Below, piece by piece: positions 18,272-28,284 of a DNA stretch of 64,000 nt (position 1 is the first letter of the stretch; every line of letters starts with the position of its first letter). The position numbers were made by a program, and so were the translations under genes. This stretch comes from Actinomadura luteofluorescens (lineage in GTDB: Bacteria; Actinomycetota; Actinomycetes; Streptosporangiales; Streptosporangiaceae): assembly GCF_013409365.1 (NCBI RefSeq), contig NZ_JACCBA010000001.1, positions 7,068,001 through 7,132,000 of the forward strand, written 5' to 3'. A model generated the notes under the pieces. The model ran no database searches and was not told the DNA's origin. It saw only the letters and a list, made by a program, of their open reading frames with translations.

Positions 18272-19015
18272 TCAGTCGTGCAGGACGACGTCGAGGTTCG
18301 CGCCGTTCAGCTCGGCGGTGTGGCCGAGGCCGGCGACGGCCTTCAGCAGGTCCTCCGGCGTGCGCGGCGCTGCGCCCGCCTTGATCAGGTCGTGGGCGAT
18401 GCGGCCGCGGGTCGCCTTGGCCATGTGGCTGACGACGGTCCGCTTGGCGACGCCGCCGTCGAGCCGTTCCCGGAACACCCGGACGGAGACCGCCGGGCCG
18501 GGCGCCTTCCACACCGACGCGTACGGTCCGGACCGCATGTCGACGATCAGATCGTCGTCCAGCCGGAGGGCCTTGCGCATCGCCGGACGCCACGACGCCC
18601 CCAGACTCCCTCCAGGCGGCAGTGACGTCCCCATGGACAGCCGGTACGGCGGAACGCGGTCGGTGAGCCTCAGCGCGCCCCACAGGCCCGAGAACACGAT
18701 GATCTGCCGGGCGGCCGCCTCGGCGTCGAGATCCGCCAGGTCGAGGTTGTCGTAGAGGACGCCGGTGTAGAGCCGCGCCGCAGGCAGGGTCGGTGCCTTG
18801 CGCACCGACCTGTTGCGCGCGAGGGCCTCGGCGGCCTGGCCGGGCGGAAGGCCGAGCACCTCCGCGGCGCCGGCGCCCCGGCACGCCTTCGTCAGGGCGG
18901 CGAGGACGCGCCGCCGCACCGGCGTCAGGCCGGGAAAGCTGAGCGAGGCCAGGTCGAGGGGCGGACCGTCCCCCTCGGTAGCCTTCTTCTCCGACGGCGG
19001 CAGCAGGATGTGCAC
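18272..19015 (-). CDS. yaaA: Peroxide stress protein YaaA
   Basis: The 247-aa protein matches the YaaA/UPF0246 family end to end: it starts MHILLPPSEKK, with LYTGVLYDNLDL, IIVFSGLWGALRLTDRVPPYRL and a closing RTVVSHMAKATRGRIAHDLI. YaaA proteins bind DNA and lower intracellular iron during peroxide stress, limiting Fenton damage. The gene is divergent from a GNAT acetyltransferase with only 23 bases between starts, so promoters must overlap. It converges on the sigma factor terminator. Confidence 0.93.
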   Translation of the reverse strand: MHILLPPSEKKATEGDGPPLDLASLSFPGLTPVRRRVLAALTKACRGAGAAEVLGLPPGQAAEALARNRSVRKAPTLPAARLYTGVLYDNLDLADLDAEAAARQIIVFSGLWGALRLTDRVPPYRLSMGTSLPPGGSLGASWRPAMRKALRLDDDLIVDMRSGPYASVWKAPGPAVSVRVFRERLDGGVAKRTVVSHMAKATRGRIAHDLIKAGAAPRTPEDLLKAVAGLGHTAELNGANLDVVLHD

Positions 19016-19038
19016 GATCCCCCCGAAAGCGGTGACAG

Positions 19039-19770
19039 ATGGCGCGGCCCCTGGACAGGCGGTTGGACGAACTGGTCGCCGAAGCGTGGCCCGCGCCGTC
19101 CGCCCAGGATATTGGCGGCTGGGTGCTGCGCCACGCCGACGGCGTGACCAAGCGGGCCAACTCCGTCCTGCCCGTGGACGACCCGGGGGACGTGGACCTG
19201 GCCGTCGAGGAGGCCGAGCGCTTCTACACCGCGCTCGGCCTGCCGACCGTGTTCATGATGGACGCCCAGGCGCGGCCAGAGGGACTCGACGGAATTCTTG
19301 CGGGACGAGGTTACGAGCTGGTCGAACCCACGATCGCTATGACGGCCGACCTGAGCGGCCCCGGCGAGCGGGAGCGCGTGGACGTCATGGACGCCCCGTC
19401 CCGGGAGTGGCTCGATCTGTGGTGGTCGGTGGACGGTCGCTACGACCACCAGCTGCCGATGGCGGAGAAGATCCTCACGGGCGTGAGCGCCGGCTACGCC
19501 TGCGTGGACGGTCTGGCCGTGGGACGCGGCGTCCCCCAGGGGGAGTGGCTCGGCGTCTACGCCATGGCCGTCGCCCCTGACGCGCGGAGGCGGGGCCTGG
19601 GCCGGCGCGTCCTGCGGGGCCTCCTCGGCTGGGGAAGGGAGCGGGGATGCGAGCGGGCGTACCTGGTCGTCGTCGAGCGGAACGCCCCCGCCAGGGCGCT
19701 GTACGAATCGGAGGGGTTCGTGCAGGCGGGCGCTTATCACTACCGCGTAAGGAATGTCACCGAGAGGTGA
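19039..19770 (+). CDS. GNAT family N-acetyltransferase
   Basis: The C-terminal half of this 243-aa protein carries the acetyl-CoA-binding signature of GNAT enzymes: YAMAVAPDARRRGLGRRVLRGLL (residues about 174-196), then LVVVERNAPARALYESEGF. The N-terminal half (GGWVLRHADGVTKRANSVLP) is the extra domain seen in many actinobacterial GNATs with two tandem folds. The substrate is unknown. The start is ATG at 19039, just outside the divergent yaaA gene. Downstream is a 176-base stretch before the next gene. Confidence 0.88.
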   Translation: MARPLDRRLDELVAEAWPAPSAQDIGGWVLRHADGVTKRANSVLPVDDPGDVDLAVEEAERFYTALGLPTVFMMDAQARPEGLDGILAGRGYELVEPTIAMTADLSGPGERERVDVMDAPSREWLDLWWSVDGRYDHQLPMAEKILTGVSAGYACVDGLAVGRGVPQGEWLGVYAMAVAPDARRRGLGRRVLRGLLGWGRERGCERAYLVVVERNAPARALYESEGFVQAGAYHYRVRNVTER

Positions 19771-19892
19771 GAAGCCGAAGCGCGAGGGCATCTCGGCACT
19801 GTCCCAATATGGCTACGATATGCAACCACTCATATACTCTCCGCAGTTGTCGCTGCATGGTGCTACGTGGAGCGCCATAGGAATGAAAGCGA

Positions 19893-19922
19893 ACGGCGGC
19901 CACCGTCTCCGGTGACCGCCGT
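19893..19922. terminator. Hairpin terminator for the DUF7455-type gene
   Basis: ACGGCGGC..CACC pairs with GGTG..ACCGCCGT (one mismatch) around a six-base loop, 25 bases after the stop of the minus-strand gene at 19947. It could also stop transcripts from the plus-strand acetyltransferase. The adjoining stretch at about 19800-19892 is unusually AT-rich for this genome and holds no gene I can support. Confidence 0.65.
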
Positions 19923-19946
19923 CCTTGGCTCGCTCTATTTGGAGGT

Positions 19947-20177
19947 CTACCGCTCCTCGTCCGTAGCGGCGGCCGGGGTTTCGGTGAGCCGGTCGGTCTC
20001 GTCCTGTATGTCGGCCCCATTGGAGCGGAGGGCCTCTGCGTACTTGCGCCCGTGGTGGGCGCAGAACAGAAGGTCGCCGCCGCCTACCAGGACTGCACGG
20101 ACGTAGGCCTGAGCGCCGCAGCGGTCGCATCGGTCGGCGACGGTCAGCGGCTTGGTTGGGGCAAGGGCTCCAGTCAC
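19947..20177 (-). CDS. Small zinc-binding protein (DUF7455-type)
   Basis: The 76-aa protein has a zinc-ribbon-like arrangement: CDRCGAQAYVRAVL, then LLFCAHHGRKYAEAL. This CxxC ... CxxH spacing and the start MTGALAPTKPLTVADRCD are typical of a small family found throughout actinobacteria, often near the principal sigma factor gene, as here. Function unknown; metal binding is inferred from the cysteines and histidines. The start is GTG at 20177 after the ribosome site GAGGAAGG. Confidence 0.85.
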   Translation of the reverse strand: MTGALAPTKPLTVADRCDRCGAQAYVRAVLVGGGDLLFCAHHGRKYAEALRSNGADIQDETDRLTETPAAATDEER

Positions 20178-20296
20178 GGCACCTTCCTCATGCTCGGGGT
20201 CGGTACTTAGGACAACATCTAACCCGACGCTGGCGTTCCCAACCTGGTTCTTCGTACGCCCACAGCAGAATGGCCCAATAAGTGACCGAGGTCACA

Positions 20297-21370
20297 TTAG
20301 GCGGCGTCCCAGCGGAACAGGCGCACGGCGATCAAGGCGCCGACGACCGCGACCCCCAGCAGAACGGCGATCTGGGGCAGTGCGGAGGTCGGCCCGAGGC
20401 CCCGGCCCATCACATTGAGCATGCCCTCGTTGAGATAGCGCAGCGGGAAGATGTAGGACAGCGTCCGCATCCAGGCAGGCGAGGCGTCCAGCGGGAAGAA
20501 CGAGCCGCCCAGGAACGCCATCGGCAGCACGATCAGCTGGGTCACCGCCTGGGCGGTCTCCTGCGTCTTGGCCCACGCTCCGATCAGCATGCCGATCGAC
20601 AGGAAGGCCAGCACCCCCGCGACCACCATCGGGATCGCCATCCACCAGGCGCCGCTCAGCTTCAGGCCGAACATCGGGAGCTGCGCCACGATCACGAACA
20701 GCGCGAACTGGACGAGGGCCACGGCGAGGCTGACCGCCACGCGCGCGGCGAACACGGTGGGGATGGGCGCCGGGGAGAGCTGGAGTCGGCGCAGGATGCC
20801 CTTGGTCCGCCACGTGACGAGCGTCTGGGACGCCCCGAAGACGCCCGCCGACGCCAGCGCCCAGCCCAGCAGGCTCGGCGTGAAGAACTGGATGGCCTTC
20901 AGCGAGTCGTCCTCCACCTGCTGGTCGGTCAGCCGGTAGGCGGGCGGCTTGCCGGAGACGGAGAGGTTCGCCGACTGGACGAGCGAGTTCATCAGCCCCC
21001 GCACCGTCCCGGACTTGACCTGGTCGGCAGCCGAGTAGTGGACGACCAGCTCGCCCCCGCGCTGCTCCACGACGGCGTCCGCGTCGCCCTTCTCCACCGT
21101 GCGCAGGGCGGCGGCGCGGTCGGAGGCCTTCTCGACCTTCATGACCTTGGACAGTTCGCCCGCTCCCTGCGCCACCGCCTGGTCGAGGACCGGCGCCTTG
21201 CCCACCTCCAGGACCTTCACCTTGGACGTCGACTGGTGGCCGAAGATCCCGCCGAAGACGACCAGGAACATCAGGGGGAACAGCACCGTGAAGAACAGCG
21301 CGGTGCGGTCGCGCCGGAAGCCCAGGAACATCGCCCTGGACAGGCTCTTGAAACTCTCGAACGTGCTCAC
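20297..21370 (-). CDS. ABC-2 type transporter permease
   Basis: The 357-aa protein has one N-terminal membrane segment (TALFFTVLFPLMFLVVFGGIF), a large extracytoplasmic region of about 130 residues, and about five C-terminal membrane segments including MAFLGGSFFPLDASPAWM, the usual ABC-2 exporter signature. It forms an exporter with the ATPase gene immediately upstream, whose stop overlaps this start (GTGA). The cargo (drug, lipid or polymer) is not predictable. No terminator is obvious after the gene. Confidence 0.9.
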   Translation of the reverse strand: MSTFESFKSLSRAMFLGFRRDRTALFFTVLFPLMFLVVFGGIFGHQSTSKVKVLEVGKAPVLDQAVAQGAGELSKVMKVEKASDRAAALRTVEKGDADAVVEQRGGELVVHYSAADQVKSGTVRGLMNSLVQSANLSVSGKPPAYRLTDQQVEDDSLKAIQFFTPSLLGWALASAGVFGASQTLVTWRTKGILRRLQLSPAPIPTVFAARVAVSLAVALVQFALFVIVAQLPMFGLKLSGAWWMAIPMVVAGVLAFLSIGMLIGAWAKTQETAQAVTQLIVLPMAFLGGSFFPLDASPAWMRTLSYIFPLRYLNEGMLNVMGRGLGPTSALPQIAVLLGVAVVGALIAVRLFRWDAA

Positions 21371-22269
21371 GCCCTGTACTCCCGTCCGGTGAGCTCCAGA
21401 AAGACGTCCTCAAGGGTGGCGCCGCGGATCTGGACGCCGTCCAGCGCGTCCTTGGCGGCCATGGCGGCGACCACCGCGGAGGGGTCGCGGGTGGAGATGG
21501 TGAGCGAGACGCCGTCGTCCTCGGCCTCGTCCGCGCCCGGGAGGAGCCGCGCGTCGGCGACGTCCAGGACGCCGCTGGCGATGCTGATCCTGGCGGGGGC
21601 GTCGAGCCCGCGCACCAGGACCGCCGGCGGGCCGAGGCGCAGGATCCTGCCCGCGTCCATGATGGCGACGCGGTCGCAGAGGCTCTCGGCCTCGTCCATG
21701 TAGTGCGTGGTCAGGACGATGGTGCGGCCCTCGGTGTTGATCGACCGGAGCACGTCCCACAGGTTGCGGCGCGCCTGCGGGTCCAGCGCGGCGGTGGGTT
21801 CGTCCAGGAAGACGAGCTCGGGGTCGTGCACGAGCGCGCACGCGATGGACAGGCGCTGCGCCTGGCCGCCCGAGAGCTTCTCGACACGGGTGTCGGCCTT
21901 GTCGTCCAGGCCGACCAGTTCGAGCATCGCGTCGGCCTTCTTCGCCGGGACGCCGTAGAGGGAGCCGAACGTCCGCAGTTGCTCGCGCGCGGTCAGCCGC
22001 TCGAAGAACGACGACGCCTGCAACTGGACGCCGATCCTGGGGAGCAGCTTGGAGTTGCGGGGCCAGGGGGACAGGCCGAGGACGGTGAGGTCCCCCTCGT
22101 CCGGCTCCCGCAGTCCCTCGATGATCTCCAGCGTGGTGGTCTTGCCCGCGCCGTTCGGCCCGAGGATGCCGAAGAACTCGCCCTCCTCGACGGCGAACGT
22201 CACCCCGTCCACGGCCCGGACGTCCCCGTATCGCTTGCGGAGGCCCGTGACCTCGATCGTTTGCGCCAT
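21367..22269 (-). CDS. ABC exporter ATP-binding protein (DrrA-like)
   Basis: The 300-aa protein has the Walker A motif GPNGAGKTT (residues about 36-44), the signature KLSGGQAQR, Walker B ELVFLDEPTAALD and the H-loop LTTHYMDEAE. A C-terminal regulatory extension of about 80 residues ends LEDVFLELTG, which is diagnostic of DrrA/CcmA-type exporters. It powers the ABC-2 permease encoded next. The start chosen is ATG at 22269, giving MAQTIEVTGLRKRYG; upstream in-frame codons extend into the promoter region. It is divergent from the topoisomerase subunit B gene. Confidence 0.9.
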   Translation of the reverse strand: MAQTIEVTGLRKRYGDVRAVDGVTFAVEEGEFFGILGPNGAGKTTTLEIIEGLREPDEGDLTVLGLSPWPRNSKLLPRIGVQLQASSFFERLTAREQLRTFGSLYGVPAKKADAMLELVGLDDKADTRVEKLSGGQAQRLSIACALVHDPELVFLDEPTAALDPQARRNLWDVLRSINTEGRTIVLTTHYMDEAESLCDRVAIMDAGRILRLGPPAVLVRGLDAPARISIASGVLDVADARLLPGADEAEDDGVSLTISTRDPSAVVAAMAAKDALDGVQIRGATLEDVFLELTGREYRA

Positions 22270-22480
22270 GCGAGGACAGTAGGGAGAAAACAGGCTTTCG
22301 CACACCCATCCAAAGGTGGAGGTCCGGGTCTAGAAGTCGGAGTGCGGGTAGCCTGGCGAACCGTACGGGCCCTCCCGCGCCGGCGTGCGGAACGTCGGCG
22401 GCGGCGAGCCTTTCGGTGGATTGTCGGCGGCCGGGGGTACCCTGCTGCCGACCGTCCTACCCCCGAGGAGCACACGCACG

Positions 22481-24571
<2,091 letters not shown>

Positions 24572-24576
24572 GCGAG

Positions 24577-24600
24577 GGCCTCCACCCTGGGGTGGAGGCC
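24577..24600 (+). terminator. Terminator hairpin after the topoisomerase subunit B gene
   Basis: GGCCTCCACC and GGTGGAGGCC form a perfect 10-bp stem with a four-base loop, six bases after the stop codon. Confidence 0.8.
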
Positions 24601-24645
24601 GGGAAGTCCAGCCGGGCGCCGATTCTCGCAGGGGCCGTCCCTGCC

Positions 24646-24651
24646 TACCCT
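24646..24651 (+). promoter_or_regulatory. -10 element of a leaderless promoter for the two-component operon
   Basis: TACCCT is followed after six bases by the ATG at 24658. The element is the left half of a perfect palindrome, TACCCT-C-AGGGTA, that runs into the start codon. No ribosome site is present. Confidence 0.55.
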
Positions 24652-24657
24652 CAGGGT

Positions 24658-24870
24658 ATGACCACGCTGGACGACACACTCGCCGCTGCCATCACCGCTC
24701 CGGTCCGGCACCGGCGGACGCGAGCGCGCCCCGCCGAGGCGCACCTGGCGCACGGCGTCCCGCCCGTACTCGCGGCGGCGCTCGCCCAGGACCCGGCCGG
24801 CGAGCGGGGGGCGACGAGCCCGCAGGCGACCGTGCCTGACGGTGCGGTGCCGGGCGGTGTCGTGCCGTGA
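24658..24870 (+). CDS. Small protein (70 aa) coupled to a sensor kinase
   Basis: The frame shows the strong G/C third-position preference of real genes here, has a plausible leaderless promoter, and its stop overlaps the start of the histidine kinase (GTGA). The product begins MTTLDDTLAAAITAPVRH and is rich in Ala, Arg and Pro, with no membrane segment. I do not recognise a family. As the first gene of a kinase-regulator operon it could modulate the kinase or act as a translational leader. Confidence 0.55.
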   Translation: MTTLDDTLAAAITAPVRHRRTRARPAEAHLAHGVPPVLAAALAQDPAGERGATSPQATVPDGAVPGGVVP

Positions 24871-25994
24871 GGAATCCCGGGGAGCGGACCATCCGTCTCG
24901 TGCTCTTGGGCGTCCTGCTGACCTGGGCTCTCATCGCTTACCTTCGCGGGCTCCTCAGGGCCGATCCCGCTCCCGCGCTGCACGGTGCCGGCCTGGCCCT
25001 CGTGGTGCTCAACGCGGTCATGCTCGCCCTGCTGGGGAGCGGCATCTGGTTCGGAAGGGAGAGCGGGGCGCCGCACCGGCGCCTGGGCGTCGTCCTCCTG
25101 CTGGGGGCCCTCGGTACGGCGATGGCGCTGTACGCGCTCGCCCCTGACGTCGGCAGCGGGTTCTTCATCTCCATGGCCGGGCTCTGGATGCTGCTGATGT
25201 GGCTGCCGGTGCCGGGGGGCATCACGGTGAGCGCGCTGACGATCGCCGTGATCGGCGGGCTGGGGGAGGTGTTCGCCTCAGGCGGCGCCGACCTCGGCCA
25301 GATGGCGGCGGTCGCGGGCATCACCCTGGGCGCGCTCGCGAGCCGCCGGGGCAAGGCCGCGCAGGAGGCGACCCGGCGCGCGGAGGCGGCCAACGCGGTC
25401 CTGGCGGAGCGGTCGCACATCGCGCGGGAGATCCACGACATCCTGGCCCACTCGCTGTCGGCGCAGATCGTCCACCTCGAGGGGGCGCGGCTGCTGCTGG
25501 CGCGGGACGGCGACCGCGTCCAGGCCCTGGACCGGGTCGAGCGCGCACGGAACCTCGCCCGCTCCGGCCTGGAGGAGACCAGGCGGGCCCTGGCCACGCT
25601 CCGCGGGGAGATACCGCAGCCCAAAGAGGTCATCCAGGAGCTCGCCGAGGAGTTCTACGCCAGTACCGGGCGGCCCTGCGACGTGCGCGTGACCGGCGCA
25701 CCGCGCGAGCTGCCCCCGCAGGCCGGGCTCGCGGTCGTCCGGACGGCGCAGGAGGCGCTCACCAATGTCCGCAAGCACGCCCCCGGCGCGCGCGCCCAGG
25801 TCGCTCTGCGCTACCTCACCGGCAAGGTGGAGCTCGAAGTGACCGACACGGGCGGCACGGAGCCCGTCGAGGAGCTGGGCGGCGGCGGTTACGGCCTCGT
25901 GGGGATGCGGGAGCGTGCGGAGTTGATCGATGGCACGCTGGTCACCGGACCGGACGGCAAGGGATTCCGCGTGTCCCTCAGCGTGCCGGCCTGA
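24867..25994 (+). CDS. Sensor histidine kinase (NarL/DesK type, HisKA_3)
   Basis: About five membrane segments occupy residues 8-155. A HisKA_3 dimerization region follows, with the phospho-acceptor histidine in REIHDILAHSLSAQ (H190). The HATPase domain has the N-box-like AQEALTNVRKHAPG and the G-box GGGGYGLVGMRERAEL. It phosphorylates the response regulator encoded 15 bases downstream. The input is probably sensed in or at the membrane, as there is no large extracytoplasmic domain. The GTG start at 24867 overlaps the stop of the small upstream gene. Confidence 0.92.
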   Translation: MRNPGERTIRLVLLGVLLTWALIAYLRGLLRADPAPALHGAGLALVVLNAVMLALLGSGIWFGRESGAPHRRLGVVLLLGALGTAMALYALAPDVGSGFFISMAGLWMLLMWLPVPGGITVSALTIAVIGGLGEVFASGGADLGQMAAVAGITLGALASRRGKAAQEATRRAEAANAVLAERSHIAREIHDILAHSLSAQIVHLEGARLLLARDGDRVQALDRVERARNLARSGLEETRRALATLRGEIPQPKEVIQELAEEFYASTGRPCDVRVTGAPRELPPQAGLAVVRTAQEALTNVRKHAPGARAQVALRYLTGKVELEVTDTGGTEPVEELGGGGYGLVGMRERAELIDGTLVTGPDGKGFRVSLSVPA

Positions 25995-26009
25995 CGGGAG
26001 GGGCGAGCG

Positions 26010-26669
26010 GTGAGCGACTCGGCGAGGATCCTGGTCGTCGACGACCAGACCGTGGTGCGGGAGGGGCTGGTCCTCCTGCTGGAACTGCTGCCCGGCATCG
26101 AGGTCGCGGGCGCGTGCGGCGACGGCGAGCGGGCCGTGGCGATGGTCGGTGAGCTGCGTCCCGACGTCGTCCTGATGGACCTGCGCATGCCGCGGATGGA
26201 CGGCGTGGAGGCGACCCGCCGCATCAGGGAGGCGTACCCGGACGTCGGGATCGTCGTCCTCACCACCTACGCCGACGATGAGTCGATCTTCGCCGCGCTG
26301 CGTGCCGGAGCCCGCGGCTACCTCACCAAGGACGCCGACGCCGACGAGATCGCCCGCGCCGTCGCCGCCGTCCGCGGGGGCGCCTCGCAGCTCGACCCGG
26401 CCGTCCAGCGCCGCCTGGTCGAGGCCGTGGCCGCCGGCGACGCCCCTCGCCGGGCCGCGGGCGGCGGGCTGCCGGACGGCCTGACCCGGCGCGAGGCGGA
26501 GGTGCTTGCCCTCATCGCCCAGGGGCGCTCCAACGCCGAGATCGCGGGCGACCTGTTCATCTCCGAGGCGACCGTCAAGACGCACATCAACAACCTGTTC
26601 GCGAAGGCGAACCTCCGCGACCGGGCCCAGGCCGTCACCTACGCCTTCAGGCACGGCCTCGGCGGATGA
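26010..26669 (+). CDS. NarL/FixJ-family response regulator
   Basis: The 219-aa protein has a receiver domain with the acidic pair VVDDQ, phosphorylation site D57 in VLMDLRMP, a threonine in LTTYADDES and lysine in LTKDADA. The C-terminal LuxR-type HTH has LTRREAEVLALIAQGRSNAEIAGDL and EATVKTHINNLFAKANLRDR. It is the output partner of the kinase just upstream. Targets are unknown, but the ABC-2 exporter genes at 20.3-22.3 kb and the operon itself are reasonable candidates. The start is GTG at 26010. Confidence 0.93.
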   Translation: MSDSARILVVDDQTVVREGLVLLLELLPGIEVAGACGDGERAVAMVGELRPDVVLMDLRMPRMDGVEATRRIREAYPDVGIVVLTTYADDESIFAALRAGARGYLTKDADADEIARAVAAVRGGASQLDPAVQRRLVEAVAAGDAPRRAAGGGLPDGLTRREAEVLALIAQGRSNAEIAGDLFISEATVKTHINNLFAKANLRDRAQAVTYAFRHGLGG

Positions 26670-26730
26670 TCTTCGGTCAGCGTCCGGCAAGGCGCTGGTC
26701 AAAGCCCCCTCCCGGGCGTCCGCGCCGCCC

Positions 26731-26736
26731 CAGCAT
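26731..26736 (+). promoter_or_regulatory. Weak -10-like element before GTG 26743
   Basis: CAGCAT is followed by six bases and then GTG 26743. The sequence matches the actinobacterial -10 only partly (no initial T), but the spacing fits a leaderless start and no ribosome site is visible. Confidence 0.25.
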
Positions 26737-26742
26737 GGGACC

Positions 26743-27123
26743 GTGCTCAGAACCTGCATGATCGCGGACTACCTGCGCCCCTACGCGCAATGGCGGATCA
26801 ACCGCCCCGACCCGTGCGACGACGGCCGCAACGCCCGCGCCGCGATCGGCCTCATCGACGCGGCCGCCTACGTGACCGGGCTGGACGACAGCGAGCGCGT
26901 CATCGTGCGCATGGCCATCGCCGGCTGCTTCACCCTGGGCCGCTTCAACCCGGGGGCGGAGGGGGAGAAGGTCATCCGGTTCTGGCACTACGACGACGCC
27001 TCCGGCGGCCCGGCCGACCTCCTGCGGACCCTGGCGGACTGCGCCGAACGCGGCCTGCGGACCCCGGTGCCGCGTCCGCGCGAAGCCCAGAGCACCCTGG
27101 CGCGACCCTCCGCCTCAGGGTAA
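26743..27123 (+). CDS. Hypothetical protein (about 126 aa)
   Basis: The protein starts around LRTCMIADYLRPYAQWRINRP and continues with RAAIGLIDAAAYVTGLDDSERVIVRMAIAGCF, which looks helical and soluble, then an acidic-aromatic stretch (KVIRFWHYDDAS) and a Pro/Arg-rich end. Codon use is normal for the genome, so I take it as real. The longer upstream frame overlaps the response regulator and is discarded. The start is GTG at 26743 or ATG at 26758. No family recognised. Confidence 0.65.
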   Translation: MLRTCMIADYLRPYAQWRINRPDPCDDGRNARAAIGLIDAAAYVTGLDDSERVIVRMAIAGCFTLGRFNPGAEGEKVIRFWHYDDASGGPADLLRTLADCAERGLRTPVPRPREAQSTLARPSASG

Positions 27124-27124
27124 C

Positions 27125-27138
27125 CAAGCGATCGCTTG
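27125..27138. promoter_or_regulatory. Perfect 14-bp palindromic operator
   Basis: CAAGCGATCGCTTG is a perfect palindrome sitting directly upstream of the -10-like TAGGCT at 27140. It thus occupies the promoter spacer of the SnoaL-like gene. Its form is typical of TetR-family operators; the regulator is not known. Confidence 0.6.
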
Positions 27139-27139
27139 C

Positions 27140-27145
27140 TAGGCT
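27140..27145 (+). promoter_or_regulatory. -10 element of a leaderless promoter for the SnoaL-like gene
   Basis: TAGGCT lies six bases before the ATG at 27152. Repressor binding to the adjoining palindrome would block this promoter. Confidence 0.5.
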
Positions 27146-27151
27146 TCGGAC

Positions 27152-27515
27152 ATGCCCTCCCAGGACCACATGAAGCAGGCGCTCCAGGCCTACGTCGACA
27201 CCTTCAACGCCGGCGACGCGACCGCCGTCTGCGGCCTCTACGCCGACGACGCCGTCATCGAGGACCCGGTCGGCCACCCCCCGATCAGCGGCCGCGCCGC
27301 CATCGAGGAGTTCTACTCCAACGCCATCGCCGGCGGCGCCAAGCTCACGCTCGACGCGCCCATCCGCGGCTCCCACGGCGACCGCGCCGCGATGGCCTTC
27401 ACCGTCGACGTCCCCGGCCCTGCGCGTCCACGCCATCGACGTCATGACCTTCGACGAGGAAGGCAAGATCGTCCGCATGGAGGCCCACTGGGGCCCCGAC
27501 GACATCGAGACCTGA
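27152..27515 (+). pseudogene. SnoaL-like/NTF2-fold (steroid isomerase-like) gene with a frameshift
   Basis: The first 90 codons encode an NTF2-fold start (KQALQAYVDTFNAGDATAV, GLYADDAVIEDPVGHPP, FYSNAIAGGAKLTLDAPIRG). Near 27417-27425 (CCCCGGCCC) the frame breaks. The family continuation (LRVHAIDVMTFDEEGKIVRM, then EAHWGPDDIET) is found one base over and ends with TGA at 27513-27515. Removing one base restores a protein of about 120 aa, the normal length. Family members are small isomerases or hydrolases of hydrophobic substrates. The break could be a real mutation or a sequencing error in a GC-rich run. The intact promoter and codon use argue that any mutation is recent. Confidence 0.75.
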
Positions 27516-27831
27516 CCTCCGGGGCCCCTCGCCGCGCCGCCACGGGAGGCGGTCTCAAGGTGTGGCCGGATCTGGACGGCGACTTTCTGTGGTCGAGCGG
27601 CTATCACAGGTGAGAGCTTCGCGACGCGAACAGGCCCTCGCTCTAATGCCGGTATGTGCACACTCCGTAATCAAGTGAGCCATCGAGACCTCTGGCGCCC
27701 GAGTGTGACGGGGTGAACACTCCTTGTGTTCGGTCCCTGGCTCACCTGCCGTCGCTCACGCCTCAGACTCGCCCCGCGCCTGCGGGGTGCGTGGACTCCG
27801 GCGGCGGGGAGCCACCGTCGAAGGAGAACAC
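27516..27831. other. Intergenic region upstream of the small secreted protein gene
   Basis: This 316-base gap has no convincing gene. It holds a perfect inverted repeat GAACAC/GTGTTC (27715-27731) and a small CCCCGC/GCGGGG hairpin (27772-27787), either of which could control the secreted-protein gene. It ends with the strong ribosome site AAGGAG. The part before about 27700 shows nothing I can interpret. Confidence 0.4.
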
Positions 27832-28194
27832 ATGCCGTCGATCAAGACCACCGCTCTGGCCCTGGCCGCGACCGCCGCGGTGACCGGCCTGGCCACCGCC
27901 GGAGTCGCCAGCGCCCAGACCCCCACCGAGCCCGCCGCGGCTCGGGCCGCCGCCGTTCCGCCGGGCTATCAGATCGTCACCCTGCCGAACGCCAACGTCC
28001 CCAACTTCCAGCGCCGGACCGTCTACTGCCCCGGCAGCAAGCACGTCCTCGGAGGCGGCGGGGAGGCGCAGGGCAACGGCGCCATCCTCGTCGGCTCGTT
28101 CCCCACCCCCGACGGGCGCGGCTGGATCGCGCTCGGCCGCCAGATCGGCTACAACGACGTCGGCATCAGCGTCTACGCGATCTGCGCCGACTGA
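27832..28194 (+). CDS. Small secreted protein of unknown function
   Basis: The 120-aa product has a Sec signal peptide (TALALAATAAVTGLATAG, cleavage probably after VASA-Q near residue 28). The mature part of about 90 residues has two cysteines (VYCPGSKHV and YAICAD), which could pair once exported, and the Gly-rich core HVLGGGGEAQGNG. Actinobacteria encode many such small secreted proteins; no function is established. The ATG at 27832 follows AAGGAG at 27821-27826. It converges on topoisomerase subunit A, with a shared terminator between them. Confidence 0.75.
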   Translation: MPSIKTTALALAATAAVTGLATAGVASAQTPTEPAAARAAAVPPGYQIVTLPNANVPNFQRRTVYCPGSKHVLGGGGEAQGNGAILVGSFPTPDGRGWIALGRQIGYNDVGISVYAICAD

Positions 28195-28250
28195 CGTAAC
28201 CCCTTCCGCCGCCCGGCAGGCCTCTCCCGCGCCGGGCGACGAAGGGCAGA

Positions 28251-28277
28251 GGCCCCGGGCGGGTTCCGCCCGGGGCC
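28251..28277. terminator. Bidirectional terminator between the secreted-protein gene and topoisomerase subunit A
   Basis: GGCCCCGGGCGG and CCGCCCGGGGCC form a perfect 12-bp stem with a three-base loop between two convergent genes. Confidence 0.8.
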
Positions 28278-28284
28278 TCGCGCG

